64,000 nucleotides of DNA from Pristionchus mayeri (taxonomy: Eukaryota > Nematoda > Chromadorea > Rhabditida > Neodiplogasteridae). The position numbers and the translations under genes are program-made. Below, one piece after another: positions 45,715 through 57,900 of the stretch. The notes below the pieces were generated by a model. That model was not told the DNA's origin, did not search any database, and saw only the letters and a program-made list of their open reading frames with translations. The stretch covers positions 17,524,464 to 17,588,463 of the forward strand of contig BTRK01000003.1 of assembly GCA_036245805.1 (NCBI GenBank), in the 5' to 3' direction. The first letter of the stretch is position 1; every line of letters starts with the position of its first letter.

Positions 45715-48178
45715 CCGGATCGGTAAAAATCTACCATATTGGCCACCCCCCGGACATGCGGCCCCCCGGAATGAAAACCGCGCGCCCCCACTTTGTGCAT
45801 GGGTTCCCCTTGGTTCCATGATACTCAATATACAAGTCATTACTCGATTCCCCTTATCAACGAGAAATTATAAGGTCCCAAAGTTGAAAAATCGAAATTT
45901 CGTATTTTTCGAACGCGATGAGATCGACTCAAAATCTCGTTTGCGGGGTGGCCAATAACCAAAAAATAATGATCCTGATCTAATCTTTCTCGATTGGAAA
46001 GTCGATTTCATCTCCTAATTTTTCAGTTTTTCGAGGTTAAATTTCCAATAGGAGAAGAGCGCACGATCTCATTATGCCTAAATTGTAGCCCAGTGAATTC
46101 TACATCGAATTCATCCAAAAAGTAACAAATTCAAAGTTTCGGTTTTCCTCATACCGAGGTGCGAATAGATCGCAATTTTCAGATTTTTTCGATTACATCA
46201 CCCAAATGAACTTGAAACGTGTACATTTAGTGGAAAATAAACCTACACAATTATAAAATAGTAATTATGTTCTGAAAATCGATGTTTAGTATTTTCTGGG
46301 AAATTACATTTTCGCGACATCGATTTTACCCAAATTCAAGCGCATTAAACGCCGTATTTTCAATCGTAAAACGATGATCACTGTGCATAACGTAAAGTAG
46401 GTTTCCACATGAGTAAGAAATTATCAAAACATCACACTTTTCTTAACAGTAGGACTTGGATATTTTCAGTCAAATATGCGCCATTAAGGTTGTCAATGAA
46501 AAATTTTGGATTGAAATTTGATGAAATCGATGAGGTTCAGTCACTTTGAATTATTTTACATTCAAAAATGTGAAAAACTGCTCAACAATTTTAAACACTC
46601 CAAAGTTCGGAAAATAATGTCGTCAGATCCCCGATTTTCCTCCACTTTGCACATCGAAAAGTCAAGATTTCGTATCTCCTACTCCAAGTTATTGACTGTC
46701 AAAGGGTAGTAGAGTAGTACTTTAGTAAAATAAATGTTGAGGAGAGCCATCCACCACATTCTTTTCCCTGATATTATTTATCAAAATTCATTAAAAATTC
46801 ATTAAAAAAAGAAAAAAATCGTCAAATTTCGAATATTATCGTGCTATTTAAGTTATATTTTATTGTAAATAATTCAAATAGGTCAGCTGTGTTAGAAAAT
46901 TGAATTATTTTTTCGGTTAACAAAGGTTTTGAAATGTCGAGGTTTCGAGTGTAGAAGAAATTCTCATTTCTTTAGATCGAAGTAATTTGATCTAACGTAT
47001 CTAGTTTTTGAAAGAATATATACAGCTAAAGTTAAAACACTTTGTTGCACATTGAATTACGATCTAATAACGAAAATTTCGATCCAATAATCTGACCAAC
47101 CTTCTGATTTTAATGAAATTTGATTAATAATACCAAGGAAACGAATGTAGTGGATGGCTCCCTTCAACATTTATTTCACTTAAGTACTACTCTATTACCT
47201 TTTGACAGTAAATAACTTGGGTAGGAGATATGAAATCTTGACTTTTCGAAGCGCAAAATAGAGGAAAATCGGGGATCTGACGACATTATTTTCCGAACTT
47301 TGGAGTGTTTAAAATTTTTGAGCAGTTTTTCACATTTCTGAATTTAAAATAATTCAAAGTAACTGAAACTCATCGATTTCATCAAATTTCAATTCAAAAT
47401 TTTTCATTGACACCCTTGATCGCGCATATTTGACTGAAAATATCCAAGTCCTACTGTTAAGAAAAGTGTCATATTTTGCGAATTTCTTACTCATGTGGAA
47501 TCATACTTTATGTTATGCACAGTGCTCACCGTTTTACGATTGAAAATAAGGCGTTTAATGTGCTTGAAGTTTGGTAAAATCGATGTGGCGAAAATGAAAT
47601 TTCCCTAAACCTCGATTTTCAGAACATAATTACTATTTTATAATTGTGTAGGTTATTTTCCACTAAATGTGCACGTTTCAAGTTCATTTGGGTGATGTAA
47701 TCGAAAAAATCTGAAAATTGCGATCTATTCGCACCTATGTATGAGGAAAACGGAAACTCTGAATTCGTTACTTTTTGGGTGGATTCGATGTAGAATTCAC
47801 TGAGCTACAATTTAGGCATAATGAGATCGTGCGCTCTTCTCCTATTGGAAATTTAACCTCGAAAAACTGAAAAATTAGGAGATGAAATCGACTTTCCAAT
47901 CGAGAAAGATTAGATCAGGATCATTATTTTTTGGTTATTGGTCACCCCTAATAGAACGCAAACGAGATTTTGAGTCGATCTCATCGCGTTCGAAAAATAC
48001 GAAATTTCGATTTTTCAACTTTGGGACCTTATAATTTCTCGTTGATAAGGGGAATCGAGTAATGACTTGTATATTGAGTATCATGGAACCAAGGGGAACC
48101 CATGCACAAAGTGGGGGCGCGCGGTTCTCATTCCGGGGGGCCGCATGTCCGGGGGGTAGTCCAATCTTACCGATCCGG
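45715..48178. mobile_element. 2.46-kb foldback element A of palindrome 2
   Basis: Begins CCGGATCGGTAAAAATC and ends CTTACCGATCCGG. The two ~1.2-kb halves are inverse to each other with a few percent divergence and small indels (the left half has GCGGGGTGGCC where the right has the inverse of GCGTTCTATTAGGGGTG). A GC-rich end (ACCCCCCGGACATGCGGCC, then CCCCCACTTTGTGCATGGG) is followed by AT-rich body. Open frames repeat in every half but show no domain and no codon signal. Confidence 0.9.
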
Positions 48179-49081
48179 TCTCTTAATTTTCGACTTGCAA
48201 TCAAGTATGATGGGCTTCTTTACAATTTGGAAATTGTCTTGAGCGGGGGAGGCTCACACGTTTAGAACAAGCCTGTTTACAACTTGTGCGACTACACTGG
48301 AGTGCTCACCAGACATCCGAAAATACTACCCAGTTATTTGGTATTTCACCATCTAAATTCACTGATCTGGCTGTGTTTGTTGCTTTTCAAAATCTTCATT
48401 TTTACATTTACAGCAACCCCATGTACTCCCTGTCAACTGTACTCACTACTGGTGGACTGATTTGGAGAGAGTGAAAGGAAGAAACGAAAGAGAAACTTCA
48501 AAGAAGAACTGATGAATGGGTCAAGAAGCACACGAATTGATTGGCTATTTGTTCGATCTCTGGCTGAAATTACAACCTTATTGCCTTTCTCAATTTCTGA
48601 GTAATCGCTATACACATACTCTTATCGCATGAATTTATCTATACTTTTAATATTTATGTTACATGCAATTGAATAAACTATGATTATCGCATCTTAAAAA
48701 TGGAGTAGAATTTGAGCTCACAGCCACCTCGGTACTAAGAATTACGGTAGAACTCCCAATGAACAGGGACTCTCTCAATACCGTCGAAAGAGAACCGGTG
48801 ATAAGATGCTAACTTTCCCGGACAATAAGTTGCTAATCAATTGAGACGAATTAGACTGTGGCCCTGGAGATATTCACATCTCATTTCACTGAGACAATTG
48901 AGGTCACGGTATTGGAAATAAGCGTAACATCCACTTAAATCCCATGTCTGGTGAGCACTCCATTGTAGTCGCACAAGTTGTAAACAGGCTTGTTCTAAAC
49001 GTGTGAGCCTCCCCCGCTCAAGACAATTTCCAAATTGTAAAGAAGCCCATCATACTTGATTGCAAGTCGAAAATTAAGAGA
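48179..49081 (+). repeat. Segment S1 of palindrome 2, carries captured gene exon
   Basis: A 903-base segment between foldbacks A and B. Its own ends are ~137-base inverted repeats (TCTCTTAATTTTCGACTTGC ... inverse). The unique centre holds intron-like sequence, a copy of exon e of the modular gene (48414-48512) and AATAAA at 48672-48677. S2 (51537-52439) is its reverse complement. Confidence 0.9.
48414..48512 (+). pseudogene. Captured 3' exon of the modular gene, inverted copy
   Basis: After an acceptor TTTACAG the frame reads QPHVLPVNCTHYWWTDLERV, matching exon e of modules 1 and 3 of the gene at 54991-61800. A small deletion after KG shifts the frame to ...ETSKKN and a stop. It lies on the plus strand, opposite to the gene, so it is an inverted duplicate with no upstream exons. 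Confidence 0.8.
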
Positions 49082-51536
49082 CCGGATCGGTAAGATTGGA
49101 CTACCCCCCGGACATGCGGCCCCCCGGAATGAGAACCGCGCGCCCCCACTTTGTGCATGGGTTCCCCTTGGTTCCATGATACTCAATATACAAGTCATTA
49201 CTCGATTCCCCTTATCAACGAGAAATTATAAGGTCCCAAAGTTGAAAAATCGAAATTTCGTATTTTTCGAACGCGATGAGATCGACTCAAAATCTCGTTT
49301 GCGTTCTATTAGGGGTGACCAATAACCAAAAAATAATGATCCTGATCTAATCTTTCTCGATTGGAAAGTCGATTTCATCTCCTAATTTTTCAGTTTTTCG
49401 AGGTTAAATTTCCAATAGGAGAAGAGCGCACGATCTCATTATGCCTAAATTGTAGCTCAGTGAATTCTACATCGAATCCACCCAAAAAGTAACGAATTCA
49501 GAGTTTCCGTTTTCCTCATACATAGGTGCGAATAGATCGCAATTTTCAGATTTTTTCGATTACATCACCCAAATGAACTTGAAACGTGCACATTTAGTGG
49601 AAAATAACCTACACAATTATAAAATAGTAATTATGTTCTGAAAATCGAGGTTTAGGGAAATTTCATTTTCGCCACATCGATTTTACCAAACTTCAAGCAC
49701 ATTAAACGCCTTATTTTCAATCGTAAAACGGTGAGCACTGTGCATAACATAAAGTATGATTCCACATGAGTAAGAAATTCGCAAAATATGACACTTTTCT
49801 TAACAGTAGGACTTGGATATTTTCAGTCAAATATGCGCGATCAAGGGTGTCAATGAAAAATTTTGAATTGAAATTTGATGAAATCGATGAGTTTCAGTTA
49901 CTTTGAATTATTTTAAATTCAGAAATGTGAAAAACTGCTCAAAAATTTTAAACACTCCAAAGTTCGGAAAATAATGTCGTCAGATCCCCGATTTTCCTCT
50001 ATTTTGCGCTTCGAAAAGTCAAGATTTCATATCTCCTACCCAAGTTATTTACTGTCAAAAGGTAATAGAGTAGTACTTAAGTGAAATAAATGTTGAAGGG
50101 AGCCATCCACTACATTCGTTTCCTTGGTATTATTAATCAAATTTCATTAAAATCAGAAGGTTGGTCAGATTATTGGATCGAAATTTTCGTTATTAGATCG
50201 TAATTCAATGTGCAACAAAGTGTTTTAACTTTAGCTGTATATATTCTTTCAAAAACTAGATACGTTAGATCAAATTACTTCGATCTAAAGAAATGAGAAT
50301 TTCTTCTACACTCGAAACCTCGACATTTCAAAACCTTTGTTAACCGAAAAAATAATTCAATTTTCTAACACAGCTGACCTATTTGAATTATTTACAATAA
50401 AATATAACTTAAATAGCACGATAATATTCGAAATTTGACGATTTTTTTCTTTTTTTAATGAATTTTTAATGAATTTTGATAAATAATATCAGGGAAAAGA
50501 ATGTGGTGGATGGCTCTCCTCAACATTTATTTTACTAAAGTACTACTCTACTACCCTTTGACAGTCAATAACTTGGAGTAGGAGATACGAAATCTTGACT
50601 TTTCGATGTGCAAAGTGGAGGAAAATCGGGGATCTGACGACATTATTTTCCGAACTTTGGAGTGTTTAAAATTGTTGAGCAGTTTTTCACATTTTTGAAT
50701 GTAAAATAATTCAAAGTGACTGAACCTCATCGATTTCATCAAATTTCAATCCAAAATTTTTCATTGACAACCTTAATGGCGCATATTTGACTGAAAATAT
50801 CCAAGTCCTACTGTTAAGAAAAGTGTGATGTTTTGATAATTTCTTACTCATGTGGAAACCTACTTTACGTTATGCACAGTGATCATCGTTTTACGATTGA
50901 AAATACGGCGTTTAATGCGCTTGAATTTGGGTAAAATCGATGTCGCGAAAATGTAATTTCCCAGAAAATACTAAACATCGATTTTCAGAACATAATTACT
51001 ATTTTATAATTGTGTAGGTTTATTTTCCACTAAATGTACACGTTTCAAGTTCATTTGGGTGATGTAATCGAAAAAATCTGAAAATTGCGATCTATTCGCA
51101 CCTCGGTATGAGGAAAACCGAAACTTTGAATTTGTTACTTTTTGGATGAATTCGATGTAGAATTCACTGGGCTACAATTTAGGCATAATGAGATCGTGCG
51201 CTCTTCTCCTATTGGAAATTTAACCTCGAAAAACTGAAAAATTAGGAGATGAAATCGACTTTCCAATCGAGAAAGATTAGATCAGGATCATTATTTTTTG
51301 GTTATTGGCCACCCCGCAAACGAGATTTTGAGTCGATCTCATCGCGTTCGAAAAATACGAAATTTCGATTTTTCAACTTTGGGACCTTATAATTTCTCGT
51401 TGATAAGGGGAATCGAGTAATGACTTGTATATTGAGTATCATGGAACCAAGGGGAACCCATGCACAAAGTGGGGGCGCGCGGTTCTCATTCCGGGGGGCC
51501 GCATGTCCGGGGGGTAGTCCAATCTTACCGATCCGG
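49082..51536. mobile_element. 2.46-kb foldback element B, centre of palindrome 2
   Basis: Same element as A and C, in the same orientation as C. It is the axis of the 9.2-kb palindrome (symmetry point about 50309). Its two halves differ more from each other than the outer arms do. Confidence 0.9.
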
Positions 51537-52439
51537 TCTCTTAATTTTCGACTTGCAATCAAGTATGATGGGCTTCTTTACAATTTGGAAATTGTCTTGA
51601 GCGGGGGAGGCTCACACGTTTAGAACAAGCCTGTTTACAACTTGTGCGACTACACTGGAGTGCTCACCAGACATGGGATTTAAGTGGATGTTACGCTTAT
51701 TTCCAATACCGTGACCTCAATTGTCTCAGTGAAATGAGATGTGAATATCTCCAGGGCCACAGTCTAATTCGTCTCAATTGATTAGCAACTTATTGTCCGG
51801 GAAAGTTAGCATCTTATCACCGGTTCTCTTTCGACGGTATTGAGAGAGTCCCTGTTCATTGGGAGTTCTACCGTAATTCTTAGTACCGAGGTGGCTGTGA
51901 GCTCAAATTCTACTCCATTTTTAAGATGCGATAATCATAGTTTATTCAATTGCATGTAACATAAATATTAAAAGTATAGATAAATTCATGCGATAAGAGT
52001 ATGTGTATAGCGATTACTCAGAAATTGAGAAAGGCAATAAGGTTGTAATTTCAGCCAGAGATCGAACAAATAGCCAATCAATTCGTGTGCTTCTTGACCC
52101 ATTCATCAGTTCTTCTTTGAAGTTTCTCTTTCGTTTCTTCCTTTCACTCTCTCCAAATCAGTCCACCAGTAGTGAGTACAGTTGACAGGGAGTACATGGG
52201 GTTGCTGTAAATGTAAAAATGAAGATTTTGAAAAGCAACAAACACAGCCAGATCAGTGAATTTAGATGGTGAAATACCAAATAACTGGGTAGTATTTTCG
52301 GATGTCTGGTGAGCACTCCAGTGTAGTCGCACAAGTTGTAAACAGGCTTGTTCTAAACGTGTGAGCCTCCCCCGCTCAAGACAATTTCCAAATTGTAAAG
52401 AAGCCCATCATACTTGATTGCAAGTCGAAAATTAAGAGA
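51537..52439 (-). repeat. Segment S2 of palindrome 2, carries 3' end of the modular gene
   Basis: Reverse complement of S1 with a few base differences. On the minus strand it holds exon e (52106-52204) and AATAAA (51941-51946), in the right order and strand to be the native 3'-terminal exon of the gene at 54991-61800. Confidence 0.85.
51941..52204 (-). pseudogene. Likely 3'-terminal exon and poly(A) site of modular gene
   Basis: The acceptor TTTACAG is followed by 33 codons including stop (52106-52204), beginning QPHVLPVNCTHYWW. The frame is shorter than in modules 1 and 3 because of a small deletion. AATAAA follows at 51941-51946 on the minus strand. Foldback C (52440-54903) lies in the intron between this exon and module 4 exon d. 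Confidence 0.6.
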
Positions 52440-54903
52440 CCGGATCGGTAAGATTGGACTACCCCCCGGACATGCGGCCCCCCGGAATGAGAACCGCGCG
52501 CCCCCACTTTGTGCATGGGTTCCCCTTGGTTCCATGATACTCAATATACAAGTCATTACTCGATTCCCCTTATCAACGAGAAATTATAAGGTCCCAAAGT
52601 TGAAAAATCGAAATTTCGTATTTTTCGAACGCGATGAGATCGACTCAAAATCTCGTTTGCGTTCTATTAGGGGTGACCAATAACCAAAAAATAATGATCC
52701 TGATCTAATCTTTCTCGAGTGGAAAGTCGATTTCATCTCCTAATTTTTCAGTTTTTCGAGGTTAAATTTCCAATAGGAGAAGAGCGCACGATCTCATTAT
52801 GCCTAAATTGTAGCTCAGTGAATTCTACATCGAATCCACCCAAAAAGTAACGAATTCAGAGTTTCCGTTTTCCTCATACATAGGTGCGAATAGATCGCAA
52901 TTTTCAGATTTTTTCGATTACATCACCCAAATGAACTTGAAACGTGCACATTTAGTGGAAAATAACCTACACAATTATAAAATAGTAATTATGTTCTGAA
53001 AATCGAGGTTTAGGGAAATTTCATTTTCGCCACATCGATTTTACCAAACTTCAAGCACATTAAACGCCTTATTTTCAATCGTAAAACGGTGAGCACTGTG
53101 CATAACATAAAGTATGATTCCACATGAGTAAGAAATTCGCAAAATATGACACTTTTCTTAACAGTAGGACTTGGATATTTTCAGTCAAATATGCGCGATC
53201 AAGGGTGTCAATGAAAAATTTTGAATTGAAATTTGATGAAATCGATGAGTTTCAGTTACTTTGAATTATTTTAAATTCAGAAATGTGAAAAACTGCTCAA
53301 AAATTTTAAACACTCCAAAGTTCGGAAAATAATGTCGTCAGATCCCCGATTTTCCTCTATTTTGCGCTTCGAAAAGTCAAGATTTCATATCTCCTACCCA
53401 AGTTATTTACTGTCAAAAGGTAATAGAGTAGTACTTAAGTGAAATAAATGTTGAAGGGAGCCATCCACTACATTCGTTTCCTTGGTATTATTAATCAAAT
53501 TTCATTAAAATCAGAAGGTTGGTCAGATTATTGGATCGAAATTTTCGTTATTAGATCGTAATTCAATGTGCAACAAAGTGTTTTAACTTTAGCTGTATAT
53601 ATTCTTTCAAAAACTAGATACGTTAGATCAAATTACTTCGATCTAAAGAAATGAGAATTTCTTCTACACTCGAAACCTCGACATTTCAAAACCTTTGTTA
53701 ACCGAAAAAATAATTCAATTTTCTAACACAGCTGACCTATTTGAATTATTTACAATAAAATATAACTTAAATAGCACGATAATATTCGAAATTTGACGAT
53801 TTTTTTCTTTTTTTAATGAATTTTTAATGAATTTTGATAAATAATATCAGGGAAAAGAATGTGGTGGATGGCTCTCCTCAACATTTATTTTACTAAAGTA
53901 CTACTCTACTACCCTTTGACAGTCAATAACTTGGAGTAGGAGATACGAAATCTTGACTTTTCGATGTGCAAAGTGGAGGAAAATCGGGGATCTGACGACA
54001 TTATTTTCCGAACTTTGGAGTGTTTAAAATTGTTGAGCAGTTTTTCACATTTTTGAATGTAAAATAATTCAAAGTGACTGAACCTCATCGATTTCATCAA
54101 ATTTCAATCCAAAATTTTTCATTGACAACCTTAATGGCGCATATTTGACTGAAAATATCCAAGTCCTACTGTTAAGAAAAGTGTGATGTTTTGATAATTT
54201 CTTACTCATGTGGAAACCTACTTTACGTTATGCACAGTGATCATCGTTTTACGATTGAAAATACGGCGTTTAATGCGCTTGAATTTGGGTAAAATCGATG
54301 TCGCGAAAATGTAATTTCCCAGAAAATACTAAACATCGATTTTCAGAACATAATTACTATTTTATAATTGTGTAGGTTTATTTTCCACTAAATGTACACG
54401 TTTCAAGTTCATTTGGGTGATGTAATCGAAAAAATCTGAAAATTGCGATCTATTCGCACCTCGGTATGAGGAAAACCGAAACTTTGAATTTGTTACTTTT
54501 TGGATGAATTCGATGTAGAATTCACTGGGCTACAATTTAGGCATAATGAGATCGTGCGCTCTTCTCCTATTGGAAATTTAACCTCGAAAAACTGAAAAAT
54601 TAGGAGATGAAATCGACTTTCCAATCGAGAAAGATTAGATCAGGATCATTATTTTTTGGTTATTGGCCACCCCGCAAACGAGATTTTGAGTCGATCTCAT
54701 CGCGTTCGAAAAATACGAAATTTCGATTTTTCAACTTTGGGACCTTATAATTTCTCGTTGATAAGGGGAATCGAGTAATGACTTGTATATTGAGTATCAT
54801 GGAACCAAGGGGAACCCATGCACAAAGTGGGGGCGCGCGGTTTTCATTCCGGGGGGCCGCATGTCCGGGGGGTGGCCAATATGGTCGATTTTTACCGATC
54901 CGG
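52440..54903. mobile_element. 2.46-kb foldback element C of palindrome 2
   Basis: Reverse complement of A in perfect register (positions sum to 100,618). It ends TTTTTACCGATCCGG, with one base different from the inverse of A's start. It sits in the 3' part of the modular gene. Confidence 0.9.
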
Positions 54904-54990
54904 CCTCTTAATTTAAGCGTAGGAGTAGGCACATAAGTTTTGAGCAGCTGTTTACAATTTGTGCGACTGCACATGAGCATAGGAACTTAC

Positions 54991-57900
54991 ACTGAGGCCT
55001 CGTCCGACATGCTTGCGCAACACATCCACCATAATCTGCTCGACGAGCATTAAACCAGGGCCGATTGCTTTGGCATTGCAGCCATCTATCTCGATGAAGA
55101 AAGGTAAGAACTTATTGCCTCCCTGCTCGCGAAGCAGTGCAGAAGGAATCATTTACTCGCGTAGATACACAAATCCTGAGAGAATCTTCCTCAAACATCG
55201 CAAAATTTACAATACAATGGTAGATCAGAATAACAATCGAATAACACTTTCCAAGCTATTTTTTTATATTTTCATTTAAATTCATTTCTTTTCCTCATAC
55301 GATATGACATAAATTGACTGGAAATACAAGTGTTTGGAAATACCTGATATCATTCGGATCACAGGTCGAGTCTGAACCCATTCGCATGCAAGCAAAAAAT
55401 AGTGGACGAATGGGCATTAGAATATGCTGAAACTATTAGTTGTGAGGAAGGCAAAATTGGAGGGGCGCACCATTTTCTCCTCATTACTGAGAGCACCTAG
55501 TCCCTCTGGGACTGCATCGAAGAATTCGAAGATTGCATAGAAATATTTATGCGCGAGCACCTGAAACGGTAAAATAATAGTCGCTCAAAAAAATAAAATT
55601 GAGAAAAAGCTCACATTCTTGATATCGTCATTGTTCTTCAGGTGCTGGACGATCTGTTCCAGTGCGGAGAAGACGTTCGATCGAAGAAGTGAAATTGCTT
55701 CGCCTGAAGGAGGCACAGAAGGAGATCGCAAGCTCCGCCCACTCGGAGAGGAAAGAGAGGCGTTCGAGACCCGCGAGTGCGCTTGCAATATGATAGGGGA
55801 AACTCAGTAATTATTGTAAAAGTAAAGCTACTTCCAGAGGAAGCAGATGATCACACCTCTTTTAACCCCTTTATGCACACGAAGATCCTCTAGCTGTACT
55901 TTTGAGTTCTCAACCAAATTAGTCGGTCGTGAACGTTTTTTAGATTTTGACTACTTCCTTTTTTGCGTATCTTGGCGAAATTTTGTCCAGAATTTATCAA
56001 GAAAACATGAGTAGAGATAGGGTAAAGGTAAAAGGTAAAGGTGTTAGGCATTTTTCCACGCAAGGACGGGCTCTGCCACCCCATCGACGATGGGGTGGCA
56101 GAGCCCGCCCTTGCGCGGAAAGATAGGGGTTTGTTTAATTTCTAGTGATCATGCCCTACTGCACTTCTCGTAGATCATTTCATAATACTAAAAGCATTTC
56201 TTCTTTTCCAAAAAACATTAACAGAAAACTTTTTTAATTTTTTGAAAAATAAAGATTGCTAATGATTTACACTTAGTGAAAGAATAAATTATAATTTTGG
56301 AACGTTAAAAGTCTCACCTCGTTTTCCGTTACGCCATTGGAAGGGTTATTGTGTGAAAGGTGTCCTTCCAAGCGATCCTTGTGCTTCTTGACCCATTCAT
56401 CACTCCTTGTTTGAAGTTCCTCATTCGTTTCCTCCGGTTCTTTGATTCTCTCCAAATCAGTCCACCAATAGTGAGTGCAGTTGATTGGAAGGGTATGAGG
56501 TTTCTGAAAAAAGGCAAATAATTGGTGATAGTACAGTTAGAAAACAAGGAAGAATCCGGGTATTTCCTATGCAGTTTCACGTCAAATTCAGATAAGTGAT
56601 TTTGAGACGCAGACACGAAAAAGCACCGGATACTCAGATGGTTGTGGTTCTCTGGTGAGCTTAGAAACTTACAAGGATTTCTCGTTCGACGTGTTTGCGT
56701 AGCACAGCCACCACCATACGCTCGTACATCATGAACAATGGGCCAACAACTTCGACTGTGCATCCATCCCTTTCGCGAAAGAAAGCCAAGAAACCGCTCT
56801 CTTTCTCTTCGCGGTTCAGAGCTGTCGGAAGCACTCTATCGCGTAGATAAACCAGTCCTGAGAGAATTTTCCTGCAACAGCACACGTTGTTTTACACATG
56901 TTGATAAACATGACAAGAATTAATTAAAATGGGCAGTGTTTGGGAATACCTGATATCATTCGGATCGCAGTTTGGATCCGATCCCATTCGCCCGCACGTA
57001 AAAAGAAATTGACGAGTTGGCATTAGAATTTTCTAAATTTGTTGGTTTTAAGGGATTCAAAATCTGTTTGACAAACCACTTTCTCCATATCGCTTAGCAC
57101 ACCCAGTCCCTCTGGAACTGCATCGAAGAATTCGAAGATCTCGCAGAGATATTTGTACATTAGGGCCTGAAATGGTAAAATTTTCTTTCTTCGAGAATTC
57201 AATTGACTAGCGTACACTTTCGATGTTTCCATCATTGTCGCATCCGTTCTTGACCATATTCTCCAATGCGGAAAAGACATTCGAACGAAGACGAGCGATT
57301 TCTTCTTCTGAGGGAGGTACAGAGGCAGATTGTAAGCTCCGCCCACTTGGAGGGTGTTCAATTGCTCTGGATACCCGCAAGGGCGCCTTCAATTCAAGTT
57401 TTCAACTAAATTAGCCGGTCAAAAGGTTTTCGATAGTTACTAGGTAATTTAGTTAAGGATCTCATGAACAGCACAATCTGTGAACTTTTAGTACGTTATT
57501 ATCCCAAAAAAACGAGTTGAGACAGGGATTCGAAAGGTTTCTAGTGATCTCAATACAACGAAGTATGATCTTCTCAATTTTTAGTCGTGGAGAAATGGAG
57601 TTGCTAAATTGTACTTGAATAATTCCGGGAATTTCGACATTCCATTCTAAATAATTGGCGCAGATAGTAGGTCTCACCGGCTTTTTCGGATTGTATTCAT
57701 CGCACATCTTCTGTCTGTCTTCAATTCTCTCCTTCGCTCTCATCACTAAATCCGTTGCATTCCACCAGAAGTGAGTGTCATTGACTGAACTGAGATCGGA
57801 TTCCTGGAAAAATAGTCAATCTTTCCCTCGATTGTCGTTCAGATTCCACCATAATCTCAAAATCTAAGTGTATGTTTGATCATAAACATGAACCCCTATT

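Noticed and set aside
38021..54903. Dismissing both palindromes as a pure read-through artefact
   Set aside because: The arms differ at several bases, a 2.3-kb non-palindromic spacer is present, and the junctions coincide with element ends. Artefact is still possible and is listed as a refuting outcome, but it is not assumed.
45677..54980. Repeated open frames of 60-106 codons over the foldback units
   Set aside because: They recur because the DNA is repeated and inverted. The same region is open on both strands, there are no domains, and the halves differ by frame-breaking indels.
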